Assembly (NCBI GenBank): GCA_903813345.2
Contig: CAIIXF020000369.1
Location: forward strand, 2,771-66,770
Origin: Owenia fusiformis
Taxonomy: Eukaryota; Annelida; Polychaeta; Sabellida; Oweniidae
Direction of reading: 5' to 3'
Length of the DNA stretch: 64,000 bases
Shown: positions 43,101-55,593 of the stretch, one piece after another
Layout: each line of letters starts with the position of its first letter
How positions within the stretch are numbered: the first letter of the stretch is position 1
Notes under the pieces: generated by a model
The model's database searches: none
What the model was told of the DNA's origin: nothing
The model's input: the letters and a program-made list of their open reading frames with translations, nothing else
Position numbers and translations under genes: made by a program

Positions 43101-46100
43101 TACGTCGAAAGCTCTATATAGACGTCTGGAAGGCCTATTTTTTGAAGGACTATTTTTTGACCTCGACGGATCCGCGAAGCACGAGCCAGACATTCTCCCC
43201 AACTACCTCCCTAGATTCCCTGTCCTTTAATCGACCATTATAGGCCCTCAAAACGTCCATAGAGCCATTACCCACGAAACGCGTATGGCCAAATCCTATT
43301 ATGATTTTTGCTTTTGTATGTGCAAAAGCAAAAATCTTTCTACACACACGTTCTCATCAACGAGAGAAATCTGGATAAATCTACTCATACACGTTGTTAG
43401 GGGGCTAGGCGTAGTTGCTCGGAAATTAGGTCAAATCCTTATCTGGGTCAAAGGTCGAAATCTAGGTCGAAATCTGCATTTCCGCTATTTCGGCCTCTCG
43501 AGCCTCCTTAAGAAGTCAGAATCGGAGGAAAACTAGCTGGTCGGAAAGACAGTTTTCCGAGCATTAAAAAAACAGTGAACCAAATTGAAATCCGACCATT
43601 AGTTATCGAGATATACGCGTTTGAAGTTCGCGTACGGGCCACCGTTGCCGTATATCTAGACGGCACGAATACACTTGGTATACGTATCTCTGCGAACAAC
43701 AGACATTTGAAAGAAAATAGGCCCGAACGATGACTAGAGCATTTCTAAAACAACGATTCCCTTCCTCAAACTAACGATTGCGGAATGTAGAACGACACGT
43801 ACGCTGCTCGAATCTACGTCGAAAGCTCTATATAGACGTCTGGAAGGCCTATTTTTTGAAGGACTATTTTTTGACCTCGACGGATCCGCGAAGCACGAGC
43901 CAGACATTCTCCCCAACTACCTCCCTAGATTCCCTGTCCTTTAATCGACCATTATAGGCCCTCAAAACGTCCATAGAGCCATTACCCACGAAACGCGTAT
44001 GGCCAAATCCTATTATGATTTTTGCTTTTGTATGTGCAAAAGCAAAAATCTTTCTACACACACGTTCTCATCAACGAGAGAAATCTGGATAAATCTACTC
44101 ATACACGTTGTTAGGGGGCTAGGCGTAGTTGCTCGGAAATTAGGTCAAATCCTTATCTGGGTCAAAGGTCGAAATCTAGGTCGAAATCTGCATTTCCGCT
44201 ATTTCGGCCTCTCGAGCCTCCTTAAGAAGTCAGAATCGGAGGAAAACTAGCTGGTCGGAAAGACAGTTTTCCGAGCATTAAAAAAACAGTGAACCAAATT
44301 GAAATCCGACCATTAGTTATCGAGATATACGCGTTTGAAGTTCGCGTACGGGCCACCGTTGCCGTATATCTAGACGGCACGAATACACTTGGTATACGTA
44401 TCTCTGCGAACAACAGACATTTGAAAGAAAATAGGCCCGAACGATGACTAGAGCATTTCTAAAACAACGATTCCCTTCCTCAAACTAACGATTGCGGAAT
44501 GTAGAACGACACGTACGCTGCTCGAATCTACGTCGAAAGCTCTATATAGACGTCTGGAAGGCCTATTTTTTGAAGGACTATTTTTTGACCTCGACGGATC
44601 CGCGAAGCACGAGCCAGACATTCTCCCCAACTACCTCCCTAGATTCCCTGTCCTTTAATCGACCATTATAGGCCCTCAAAACGTCCATAGAGCCATTACC
44701 CACGAAACGCGTATGGCCAAATCCTATTATGATTTTTGCTTTTGTATGTGCAAAAGCAAAAATCTTTCTACACACACGTTCTCATCAACGAGAGAAATCT
44801 GGATAAATCTACTCATACACGTTGTTAGGGGGCTAGGCGTAGTTGCTCGGAAATTAGGTCAAATCCTTATCTGGGTCAAAGGTCGAAATCTAGGTCGAAA
44901 TCTGCATTTCCGCTATTTCGGCCTCTCGAGCCTCCTTAAGAAGTCAGAATCGGAGGAAAACTAGCTGGTCGGAAAGACAGTTTTCCGAGCATTAAAAAAA
45001 CAGTGAACCAAATTGAAATCCGACCATTAGTTATCGAGATATACGCGTTTGAAGTTCGCGTACGGGCCACCGTTGCCCTATATCTAGACGGCACGAATAC
45101 ACTTGGTATACGTATCTCTGCGAACAACAGACATTTGAAAGAAAATAGGCCCGAACGATGACTAGAGCATTTCTAAAACAACGATTCCCTTCCTCAAACT
45201 AACGATTGCGGAATGTAGAACGACACGTACGCTGCTCGAATCTACGTCGAAAGCTCTATATAGACGTCTGGAAGGCCTATTTTTTGAAGGACTATTTTTT
45301 GACCTCGACGGATCCGCGAAGCACGAGCCAGACATTCTCCCCAACTACCTCCCTAGATTCCCTGTCCTTTAATCGACCATTATAGGCCCTCAAAACGTCC
45401 ATAGAGCCATTACCCACGAAACGCGTATGGCCAAATCCTATTATGATTTTTGCTTTTGTATGTGCAAAAGCAAAAATCTTTCTACACACACGTTCTCATC
45501 AACGAGAGAAATCTGGATAAATCTACTCATACACGTTGTTAGGGGGCTAGGCGTAGTTGCTCGGAAATTAGGTCAAATCCTTATCTGGGTCAAAGGTCGA
45601 AATCTAGGTCGAAATCTGCATTTCCGCTATTTCGGCCTCTCGAGCCTCCTTAAGAAGTCAGAATCGGAGGAAAACTAGCTGGTCGGAAAGACAGTTTTCC
45701 GAGCATTAAAAAAACAGTGAACCAAATTGAAATCCGACCATTAGTTATCGAGATATACGCGTTTGAAGTTCGCGTACGGGCCACCGTTGCCCTATATCTA
45801 GACGGCACGAATACACTTGGTATACGTATCTCTGCGAACAACAGACATTTGAAAGAAAATAGGCCCGAACGATGACTAGAGCATTTCTAAAACAACGATT
45901 CCCTTCCTCAAACTAACGATTGCGGAATGTAGAACGACACGTACGCTGCTCGAATCTACGTCGAAAGCTCTATATAGACGTCTGGAAGGCCTATTTTTTG
46001 AAGGACTATTTTTTGACCTCGACGGATCCGCGAAGCACGAGCCAGACATTCTCCCCAACTACCTCCCTAGATTCCCTGTCCTTTAATCGACCATTATAGG

Positions 46101-49100
46101 CCCTCAAAACGTCCATAGAGCCATTACCCACGAAACGCGTATGGCCAAATCCTATTATGATTTTTGCTTTTGTATGTGCAAAAGCAAAAATCTTTCTACA
46201 CACACGTTCTCATCAACGAGAGAAATCTGGATAAATCTACTCATACACGTTGTTAGGGGGCTAGGCGTAGTTGCTCGGAAATTAGGTCAAATCCTTATCT
46301 GGGTCAAAGGTCGAAATCTAGGTCGAAATCTGCATTTCCGCTATTTCGGCCTCTCGAGCCTCCTTAAGAAGTCAGAATCGGAGGAAAACTAGCTGGTCGG
46401 AAAGACAGTTTTCCGAGCATTAAAAAAACAGTGAACCAAATTGAAATCCGACCATTAGTTATCGAGATATACGCGTTTGAAGTTCGCGTACGGGCCACCG
46501 TTGCCCTATATCTAGACGGCACGAATACACTTGGTATACGTATCTCTGCGAACAACAGACATTTGAAAGAAAATAGGCCCGAACGATGACTAGAGCATTT
46601 CTAAAACAACGATTCCCTTCCTCAAACTAACGATTGCGGAATGTAGAACGACACGTACGCTGCTCGAATCTACGTCGAAAGCTCTATATAGACGTCTGGA
46701 AGGCCTATTTTTTGAAGGACTATTTTTTGACCTCGACGGATCCGCGAAGCACGAGCCAGACATTCTCCCCAACTACCTCCCTAGATTCCCTGTCCTTTAA
46801 TCGACCATTATAGGCCCTCAAAACGTCCATAGAGCCATTACCCACGAAACGCGTATGGCCAAATCCTATTATGATTTTTGCTTTTGTATGTGCAAAAGCA
46901 AAAATCTTTCTACACACACGTTCTCATCAACGAGAGAAATCTGGATAAATCTACTCATACACGTTGTTAGGGGGCTAGGCGTAGTTGCTCGGAAATTAGG
47001 TCAAATCCTTATCTGGGTCAAAGGTCGAAATCTAGGTCGAAATCTGCATTTCCGCTATTTCGGCCTCTCGAGCCTCCTTAAGAAGTCAGAATCGGAGGAA
47101 AACTAGCTGGTCGGAAAGACAGTTTTCCGAGCATTAAAAAAACAGTGAACCAAATTGAAATCCGACCATTAGTTATCGAGATATACGCGTTTGAAGTTCG
47201 CGTACGGGCCACCGTTGCCGTATATCTAGACGGCACGAATACACTTGGTATACGTATCTCTGCGAACAACAGACATTTGAAAGAAAATAGGCCCGAACGA
47301 TGACTAGAGCATTTCTAAAACAACGATTCCCTTCCTCAAACTAACGATTGCGGAATGTAGAACGACACGTACGCTGCTCGAATCTACGTCGAAAGCTCTA
47401 TATAGACGTCTGGAAGGCCTATTTTTTGAAGGACTATTTTTTGACCTCGACGGATCCGCGAAGCACGAGCCAGACATTCTCCCCAACTACCTCCCTAGAT
47501 TCCCTGTCCTTTAATCGACCATTATAGGCCCTCAAAACGTCCATAGAGCCATTACCCACGAAACGCGTATGGCCAAATCCTATTATGATTTTTGCTTTTG
47601 TATGTGCAAAAGCAAAAATCTTTCTACACACACGTTCTCATCAACGAGAGAAATCTGGATAAATCTACTCATACACGTTGTTAGGGGGCTAGGCGTAGTT
47701 GCTCGGAAATTAGGTCAAATCCTTATCTGGGTCAAAGGTCGAAATCTAGGTCGAAATCTGCATTTCCGCTATTTCGGCCTCTCGAGCCTCCTTAAGAAGT
47801 CAGAATCGGAGGAAAACTAGCTGGTCGGAAAGACAGTTTTCCGAGCATTAAAAAAACAGTGAACCAAATTGAAATCCGACCATTAGTTATCGAGATATAC
47901 GCGTTTGAAGTTCGCGTACGGGCCACCGTTGCCCTATATCTAGACGGCACGAATACACTTGGTATACGTATCTCTGCGAACAACAGACATTTGAAAGAAA
48001 ATAGGCCCGAACGATGACTAGAGCATTTCTAAAACAACGATTCCCTTCCTCAAACTAACGATTGCGGAATGTAGAACGACACGTACGCTGCTCGAATCTA
48101 CGTCGAAAGCTCTATATAGACGTCTGGAAGGCCTATTTTTTGAAGGACTATTTTTTGACCTCGACGGATCCGCGAAGCACGAGCCAGACATTCTCCCCAA
48201 CTACCTCCCTAGATTCCCTGTCCTTTAATCGACCATTATAGGCCCTCAAAACGTCCATAGAGCCATTACCCACGAAACGCGTATGGCCAAATCCTATTAT
48301 GATTTTTGCTTTTGTATGTGCAAAAGCAAAAATCTTTCTACACACACGTTCTCATCAACGAGAGAAATCTGGATAAATCTACTCATACACGTTGTTAGGG
48401 GGCTAGGCGTAGTTGCTCGGAAATTAGGTCAAATCCTTATCTGGGTCAAAGGTCGAAATCTAGGTCGAAATCTGCATTTCCGCTATTTCGGCCTCTCGAG
48501 CCTCCTTAAGAAGTCAGAATCGGAGGAAAACTAGCTGGTCGGAAAGACAGTTTTCCGAGCATTAAAAAAACAGTGAACCAAATTGAAATCCGACCATTAG
48601 TTATCGAGATATACGCGTTTGAAGTTCGCGTACGGGCCACCGTTGCCCTATATCTAGACGGCACGAATACACTTGGTATACGTATCTCTGCGAACAACAG
48701 ACATTTGAAAGAAAATAGGCCCGAACGATGACTAGAGCATTTCTAAAACAACGATTCCCTTCCTCAAACTAACGATTGCGGAATGTAGAACGACACGTAC
48801 GCTGCTCGAATCTACGTCGAAAGCTCTATATAGACGTCTGGAAGGCCTATTTTTTGAAGGACTATTTTTTGACCTCGACGGATCCGCGAAGCACGAGCCA
48901 GACATTCTCCCCAACTACCTCCCTAGATTCCCTGTCCTTTAATCGACCATTATAGGCCCTCAAAACGTCCATAGAGCCATTACCCACGAAACGCGTATGG
49001 CCAAATCCTATTATGATTTTTGCTTTTGTATGTGCAAAAGCAAAAATCTTTCTACACACACGTTCTCATCAACGAGAGAAATCTGGATAAATCTACTCAT

Positions 49101-52100
49101 ACACGTTGTTAGGGGGCTAGGCGTAGTTGCTCGGAAATTAGGTCAAATCCTTATCTGGGTCAAAGGTCGAAATCTAGGTCGAAATCTGCATTTCCGCTAT
49201 TTCGGCCTCTCGAGCCTCCTTAAGAAGTCAGAATCGGAGGAAAACTAGCTGGTCGGAAAGACAGTTTTCCGAGCATTAAAAAAACAGTGAACCAAATTGA
49301 AATCCGACCATTAGTTATCGAGATATACGCGTTTGAAGTTCGCGTACGGGCCACCGTTGCCCTATATCTAGACGGCACGAATACACTTGGTATACGTATC
49401 TCTGCGAACAACAGACATTTGAAAGAAAATAGGCCCGAACGATGACTAGAGCATTTCTAAAACAACGATTCCCTTCCTCAAACTAACGATTGCGGAATGT
49501 AGAACGACACGTACGCTGCTCGAATCTACGTCGAAAGCTCTATATAGACGTCTGGAAGGCCTATTTTTTGAAGGACTATTTTTTGACCTCGACGGATCCG
49601 CGAAGCACGAGCCAGACATTCTCCCCAACTACCTCCCTAGATTCCCTGTCCTTTAATCGACCATTATAGGCCCTCAAAACGTCCATAGAGCCATTACCCA
49701 CGAAACGCGTATGGCCAAATCCTATTATGATTTTTGCTTTTGTATGTGCAAAAGCAAAAATCTTTCTACACACACGTTCTCATCAACGAGAGAAATCTGG
49801 ATAAATCTACTCATACACGTTGTTAGGGGGCTAGGCGTAGTTGCTCGGAAATTAGGTCAAATCCTTATCTGGGTCAAAGGTCGAAATCTAGGTCGAAATC
49901 TGCATTTCCGCTATTTCGGCCTCTCGAGCCTCCTTAAGAAGTCAGAATCGGAGGAAAACTAGCTGGTCGGAAAGACAGTTTTCCGAGCATTAAAAAAACA
50001 GTGAACCAAATTGAAATCCGACCATTAGTTATCGAGATATACGCGTTTGAAGTTCGCGTACGGGCCACCGTTGCCGTATATCTAGACGGCACGAATACAC
50101 TTGGTATACGTATCTCTGCGAACAACAGACATTTGAAAGAAAATAGGCCCGAACGATGACTAGAGCATTTCTAAAACAACGATTCCCTTCCTCAAACTAA
50201 CGATTGCGGAATGTAGAACGACACGTACGCTGCTCGAATCTACGTCGAAAGCTCTATATAGACGTCTGGAAGGCCTATTTTTTGAAGGACTATTTTTTGA
50301 CCTCGACGGATCCGCGAAGCACGAGCCAGACATTCTCCCCAACTACCTCCCTAGATTCCCTGTCCTTTAATCGACCATTATAGGCCCTCAAAACGTCCAT
50401 AGAGCCATTACCCACGAAACGCGTATGGCCAAATCCTATTATGATTTTTGCTTTTGTATGTGCAAAAGCAAAAATCTTTCTACACACACGTTCTCATCAA
50501 CGAGAGAAATCTGGATAAATCTACTCATACACGTTGTTAGGGGGCTAGGCGTAGTTGCTCGGAAATTAGGTCAAATCCTTATCTGGGTCAAAGGTCGAAA
50601 TCTAGGTCGAAATCTGCATTTCCGCTATTTCGGCCTCTCGAGCCTCCTTAAGAAGTCAGAATCGGAGGAAAACTAGCTGGTCGGAAAGACAGTTTTCCGA
50701 GCATTAAAAAAACAGTGAACCAAATTGAAATCCGACCATTAGTTATCGAGATATACGCGTTTGAAGTTCGCGTACGGGCCACCGTTGCCCTATATCTAGA
50801 CGGCACGAATACACTTGGTATACGTATCTCTGCGAACAACAGACATTTGAAAGAAAATAGGCCCGAACGATGACTAGAGCATTTCTAAAACAACGATTCC
50901 CTTCCTCAAACTAACGATTGCGGAATGTAGAACGACACGTACGCTGCTCGAATCTACGTCGAAAGCTCTATATAGACGTCTGGAAGGCCTATTTTTTGAA
51001 GGACTATTTTTTGACCTCGACGGATCCGCGAAGCACGAGCCAGACATTCTCCCCAACTACCTCCCTAGATTCCCTGTCCTTTAATCGACCATTATAGGCC
51101 CTCAAAACGTCCATAGAGCCATTACCCACGAAACGCGTATGGCCAAATCCTATTATGATTTTTGCTTTTGTATGTGCAAAAGCAAAAATCTTTCTACACA
51201 CACGTTCTCATCAACGAGAGAAATCTGGATAAATCTACTCATACACGTTGTTAGGGGGCTAGGCGTAGTTGCTCGGAAATTAGGTCAAATCCTTATCTGG
51301 GTCAAAGGTCGAAATCTAGGTCGAAATCTGCATTTCCGCTATTTCGGCCTCTCGAGCCTCCTTAAGAAGTCAGAATCGGAGGAAAACTAGCTGGTCGGAA
51401 AGACAGTTTTCCGAGCATTAAAAAAACAGTGAACCAAATTGAAATCCGACCATTAGTTATCGAGATATACGCGTTTGAAGTTCGCGTACGGGCCACCGTT
51501 GCCCTATATCTAGACGGCACGAATACACTTGGTATACGTATCTCTGCGAACAACAGACATTTGAAAGAAAATAGGCCCGAACGATGACTAGAGCATTTCT
51601 AAAACAACGATTCCCTTCCTCAAACTAACGATTGCGGAATGTAGAACGACACGTACGCTGCTCGAATCTACGTCGAAAGCTCTATATAGACGTCTGGAAG
51701 GCCTATTTTTTGAAGGACTATTTTTTGACCTCGACGGATCCGCGAAGCACGAGCCAGACATTCTCCCCAACTACCTCCCTAGATTCCCTGTCCTTTAATC
51801 GACCATTATAGGCCCTCAAAACGTCCATAGAGCCATTACCCACGAAACGCGTATGGCCAAATCCTATTATGATTTTTGCTTTTGTATGTGCAAAAGCAAA
51901 AATCTTTCTACACACACGTTCTCATCAACGAGAGAAATCTGGATAAATCTACTCATACACGTTGTTAGGGGGCTAGGCGTAGTTGCTCGGAAATTAGGTC
52001 AAATCCTTATCTGGGTCAAAGGTCGAAATCTAGGTCGAAATCTGCATTTCCGCTATTTCGGCCTCTCGAGCCTCCTTAAGAAGTCAGAATCGGAGGAAAA

Positions 52101-53297
52101 CTAGCTGGTCGGAAAGACAGTTTTCCGAGCATTAAAAAAACAGTGAACCAAATTGAAATCCGACCATTAGTTATCGAGATATACGCGTTTGAAGTTCGCG
52201 TACGGGCCACCGTTGCCCTATATCTAGACGGCACGAATACACTTGGTATACGTATCTCTGCGAACAACAGACATTTGAAAGAAAATAGGCCCGAACGATG
52301 ACTAGAGCATTTCTAAAACAACGATTCCCTTCCTCAAACTAACGATTGCGGAATGTAGAACGACACGTACGCTGCTCGAATCTACGTCGAAAGCTCTATA
52401 TAGACGTCTGGAAGGCCTATTTTTTGAAGGACTATTTTTTGACCTCGACGGATCCGCGAAGCACGAGCCAGACATTCTCCCCAACTACCTCCCTAGATTC
52501 CCTGTCCTTTAATCGACCATTATAGGCCCTCAAAACGTCCATAGAGCCATTACCCACGAAACGCGTATGGCCAAATCCTATTATGATTTTTGCTTTTGTA
52601 TGTGCAAAAGCAAAAATCTTTCTACACACACGTTCTCATCAACGAGAGAAATCTGGATAAATCTACTCATACACGTTGTTAGGGGGCTAGGCGTAGTTGC
52701 TCGGAAATTAGGTCAAATCCTTATCTGGGTCAAAGGTCGAAATCTAGGTCGAAATCTGCATTTCCGCTATTTCGGCCTCTCGAGCCTCCTTAAGAAGTCA
52801 GAATCGGAGGAAAACTAGCTGGTCGGAAAGACAGTTTTCCGAGCATTAAAAAAACAGTGAACCAAATTGAAATCCGACCATTAGTTATCGAGATATACGC
52901 GTTTGAAGTTCGCGTACGGGCCACCGTTGCCCTATATCTAGACGGCACGAATACACTTGGTATACGTATCTCTGCGAACAACAGACATTTGAAAGAAAAT
53001 AGGCCCGAACGATGACTAGAGCATTTCTAAAACAACGATTCCCTTCCTCAAACTAACGATTGCGGAATGTAGAACGACACGTACGCTGCTCGAATCTACG
53101 TCGAAAGCTCTATATAGACGTCTGGAAGGCCTATTTTTTGAAGGACTATTTTTTGACCTCGACGGATCCGCGAAGCACGAGCCAGACATTCTCCCCAACT
53201 ACCTCCCTAGATTCCCTGTCCTTTAATCGACCATTATAGGCCCTCAAAACGTCCATAGAGCCATTACCCACGAAACGCGTATGGCCAAATCCTATTA
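31164..53297 (+). repeat. 714-bp satellite, 31 complete tandem units
   Basis: The array is 22,134 bp, which is exactly 31 x 714. Each unit starts with TGATTTTTGCTTTTG, a loop TATGTG, and CAAAAGCAAAAATC (14-bp hairpin arms), and ends CCAAATCCTATTA. No unit differs in length. The only base change I noticed is C or G at unit position 349 (31512 in unit 1): 20 units have C and 11 have G (units 4, 8, 9, 13, 14, 15, 17, 18, 19, 23, 27). One unit holds about 47 CpG by hand count, far denser than the flanks. Parts align to the neighbouring Helitron-like element (the TCTACTCATACACGTTG to GGTCAAAGGTCGAAATCTAGG portion, and the GAACCAAATTGAAATCCGAC portion). Short open frames repeat in every unit simply because the units are identical. 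Confidence 0.97.
31165..31198 (+). repeat. Perfect hairpin heading each 714-bp unit (first copy shown)
   Basis: Arms GATTTTTGCTTTTG and CAAAAGCAAAAATC with a 6-nt loop. It recurs every 714 bp. It stands at the same place relative to the following sequence as the TAGACTCCAGATT hairpin in the subfamily A elements. Confidence 0.9.
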
Positions 53298-53400
53298 TTA
53301 GACTCCAGATTGAAAATCTGGAGTCTATTGCTTTTGCCAGTTTTATTATTATTAGACTCCAGATTGAAAATCTGGAGTCTATTGCTTTTGCCAGTTTTCT
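53298..53400 (+). repeat. Hairpin-head repeats, two units (copy 6)
   Basis: Two TAGACTCCAGATT/GAAA hairpins with TTGCTTTTGCCAGTTTT tails directly after the last satellite unit. Confidence 0.88.
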
Positions 53401-53413
53401 TATTATTATTATT

Positions 53414-55581
53414 CTCTCTTGTCACGTTTTCTCAGTAACTAGAAGACTTGGAGTAAATCTACTTACATGGTCAGTTAGGGTATGTGACCTAGTTTCTGGG
53501 AAATTAGGTCAAATTTTTATCTAGGTCAAAGGTCAAAATCTAGGTCAAATTATCATTTTCTCAATTATCTTTGTCATTTTTCGATATTTTTTCAAAATTT
53601 TTTTTTTCAACGTGTAGCCGAGAAAAAGACGATTCGACTGTGAGTAATCAATTTTTTGATTACTTTTACCGATTTTGAGATATTGCGTCCGGAAAGTAGG
53701 TCAAACGAAAAAGTTCTCCGAATTCAACGTATGAGTTATGAAATAAGTGTAAAATTTCCTCAGGAATCCAAATCTGCAAACCAAATTTCAATCTGACTTC
53801 CGGTTCGGAAGCTATAGCGTTTTGAAATTGCTAAATTTGGTGCCCATGTAAAGCCAATGGGAAAAAAGACTTTTTCGAAGTGTAAAATACAAGATATAGA
53901 CTGAGCACAGCTTAACATAATGAATGTCCATAAAAGAAGGGGACCTCAAAAGCTACCTAGCTTCAAAATTTGGACACCAAAATGCCTAGGTCAAAATCTA
54001 GGTCAAATTCATAGTTTTTCCTTATTTTTGCGATTCTGGCACTACACTTTTAGGATTTGCTTCAAAATTTTGTATACAGGTTGCAAAGAGTGTGCTAATA
54101 GTGAGAGCCTTTTGCCGTCAGAAAGTATTTTGACCCACTTTTGAGATATGGTGTCCGTAAAGTAGGTCAAAATAAAAATTTCTCATAATTTAACTTATGA
54201 GTTATGAATTAAGGGTAGAATTTTCTCAGGAATCCGAATCTGCAAACCAAATTTCAATCCGACTTTTCGTTGGGAAGTTATGGCGTTTTAAAAGCTCAAA
54301 AATCGCTAATTTTGGTGCCCCATGTTATGTCAATGAGAAAAAAGATTTTTTTGAAGTGTAAAATACCAGATAAAGACTGAGTACAGTTTAAGATTCTGAA
54401 AGTCTATAAAAGAAGTGGACCTCGAAGGCTATCTAGCTTTAAAATTTGGACACCAAAATCCCTAGGTCAAAATCTAGGTCAAATACATATTTTTTGCTTA
54501 TTTTTGCGATTCTGGCACTACACTTTTAGGATTTGCTTCAAAATTTTGTATACGGGTAGCAAAGAGTGGGCTAATAGTGTTATCCTTTTGCCGTCAGAGA
54601 GTATTTTGACCCACTTTTGAGATATGGTGTCCGAAATGTAGGTCAAAATAAAAAAATTTCCAAATTTTACATATGAGTTATGAATTAAAAGTAGAATTTT
54701 CTCAGGAATCCGAATCTGCAAACCAAATTTCGATCCGACTACCGGTTCCAAAGTTATGGCGTGTCCGAAAAGTAGGTCAAAATAAAAATTCGCCAAATTT
54801 AACGTATGAGTTATGAATAAGGGGTAGAATTTTGTCAGGAATCCGAATCTTTAAATCAAATTTCGATTCGACTTCCGGTTTGAAAGTTATGGCGTTTTGA
54901 AATTTCGAGAAAAATCGATCTGATGTTATCCTGATAGAAAGTCAAGGAAAAAATATTTTTTTGAAGTGTAAAATACGAGATATAGATTGAGTACAGCTTA
55001 AGATAATGAATTCCTATAAAAGAAGGGGACCTCAAAAGCTACCTAGTTTCAATATTTGGACACCAAAATGCCTAGGTCAAAATCTAGGTCAAATTCATAG
55101 TTTTTCCTTATTTTTGCGATTCTGGCACTACACTTTTAGGATTTGCTTCAAAATTTTGTATACAGGTAGCAAAGAGTGTGCTAATAGTGTTAGCCTTTTG
55201 CCGTCAGGAAGTATTTTGACCCACTTTTGAGATATGGTGTCCGTAAAGTAGGTCTAAATAAAAATTTCTCATAATTTAACTTATGAGTTATGAATTAAGG
55301 GTAGAATTTTCTCAGGAATCCGAATCTGCAAAGCAATTTTCGATCAAACTTCTGGTTAGATAGTTATAGCGGTTTGAAGTCTCGAAAAGTCGATATGATG
55401 ATATCCCCATGTCATGCATATGGAGTCGAAGATAACATTCTTAAGAGTTGTCTAAATGTCTATATTCTAGCTGACTCAGCTTATAGTGAATGACTCAGCT
55501 TACAAGTAATTGGATGACTCAGCTTAAAACAAGTCTTAAATCTGGAGTCTTAAATTGAACTTGTTCAATTTACATGTCTAG
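53414..55581 (+). mobile_element. Helitron-like element copy 6 (subfamily A), right flank of the satellite
   Basis: Same start (TCTCTCTTGTCACG), same 1086-bp core period (53920 and 55006) and same end as copies 2 and 5; shorter than them by partial loss of core. It ends CTAG at 55578-55581. Confidence 0.62.
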
Positions 55582-55593
55582 TTATTCTTATTA

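Noticed and set aside
31370-53198. Sets of 60-83-residue open frames repeated on both strands in every 714-bp unit
   Set aside because: They are repeated only because the units are identical, overlap on opposite strands, and have no domain features.
31164-53297. CRISPR-like array
   Set aside because: Units are directly adjacent with no spacers and the unit is 714 bp in a eukaryotic context.
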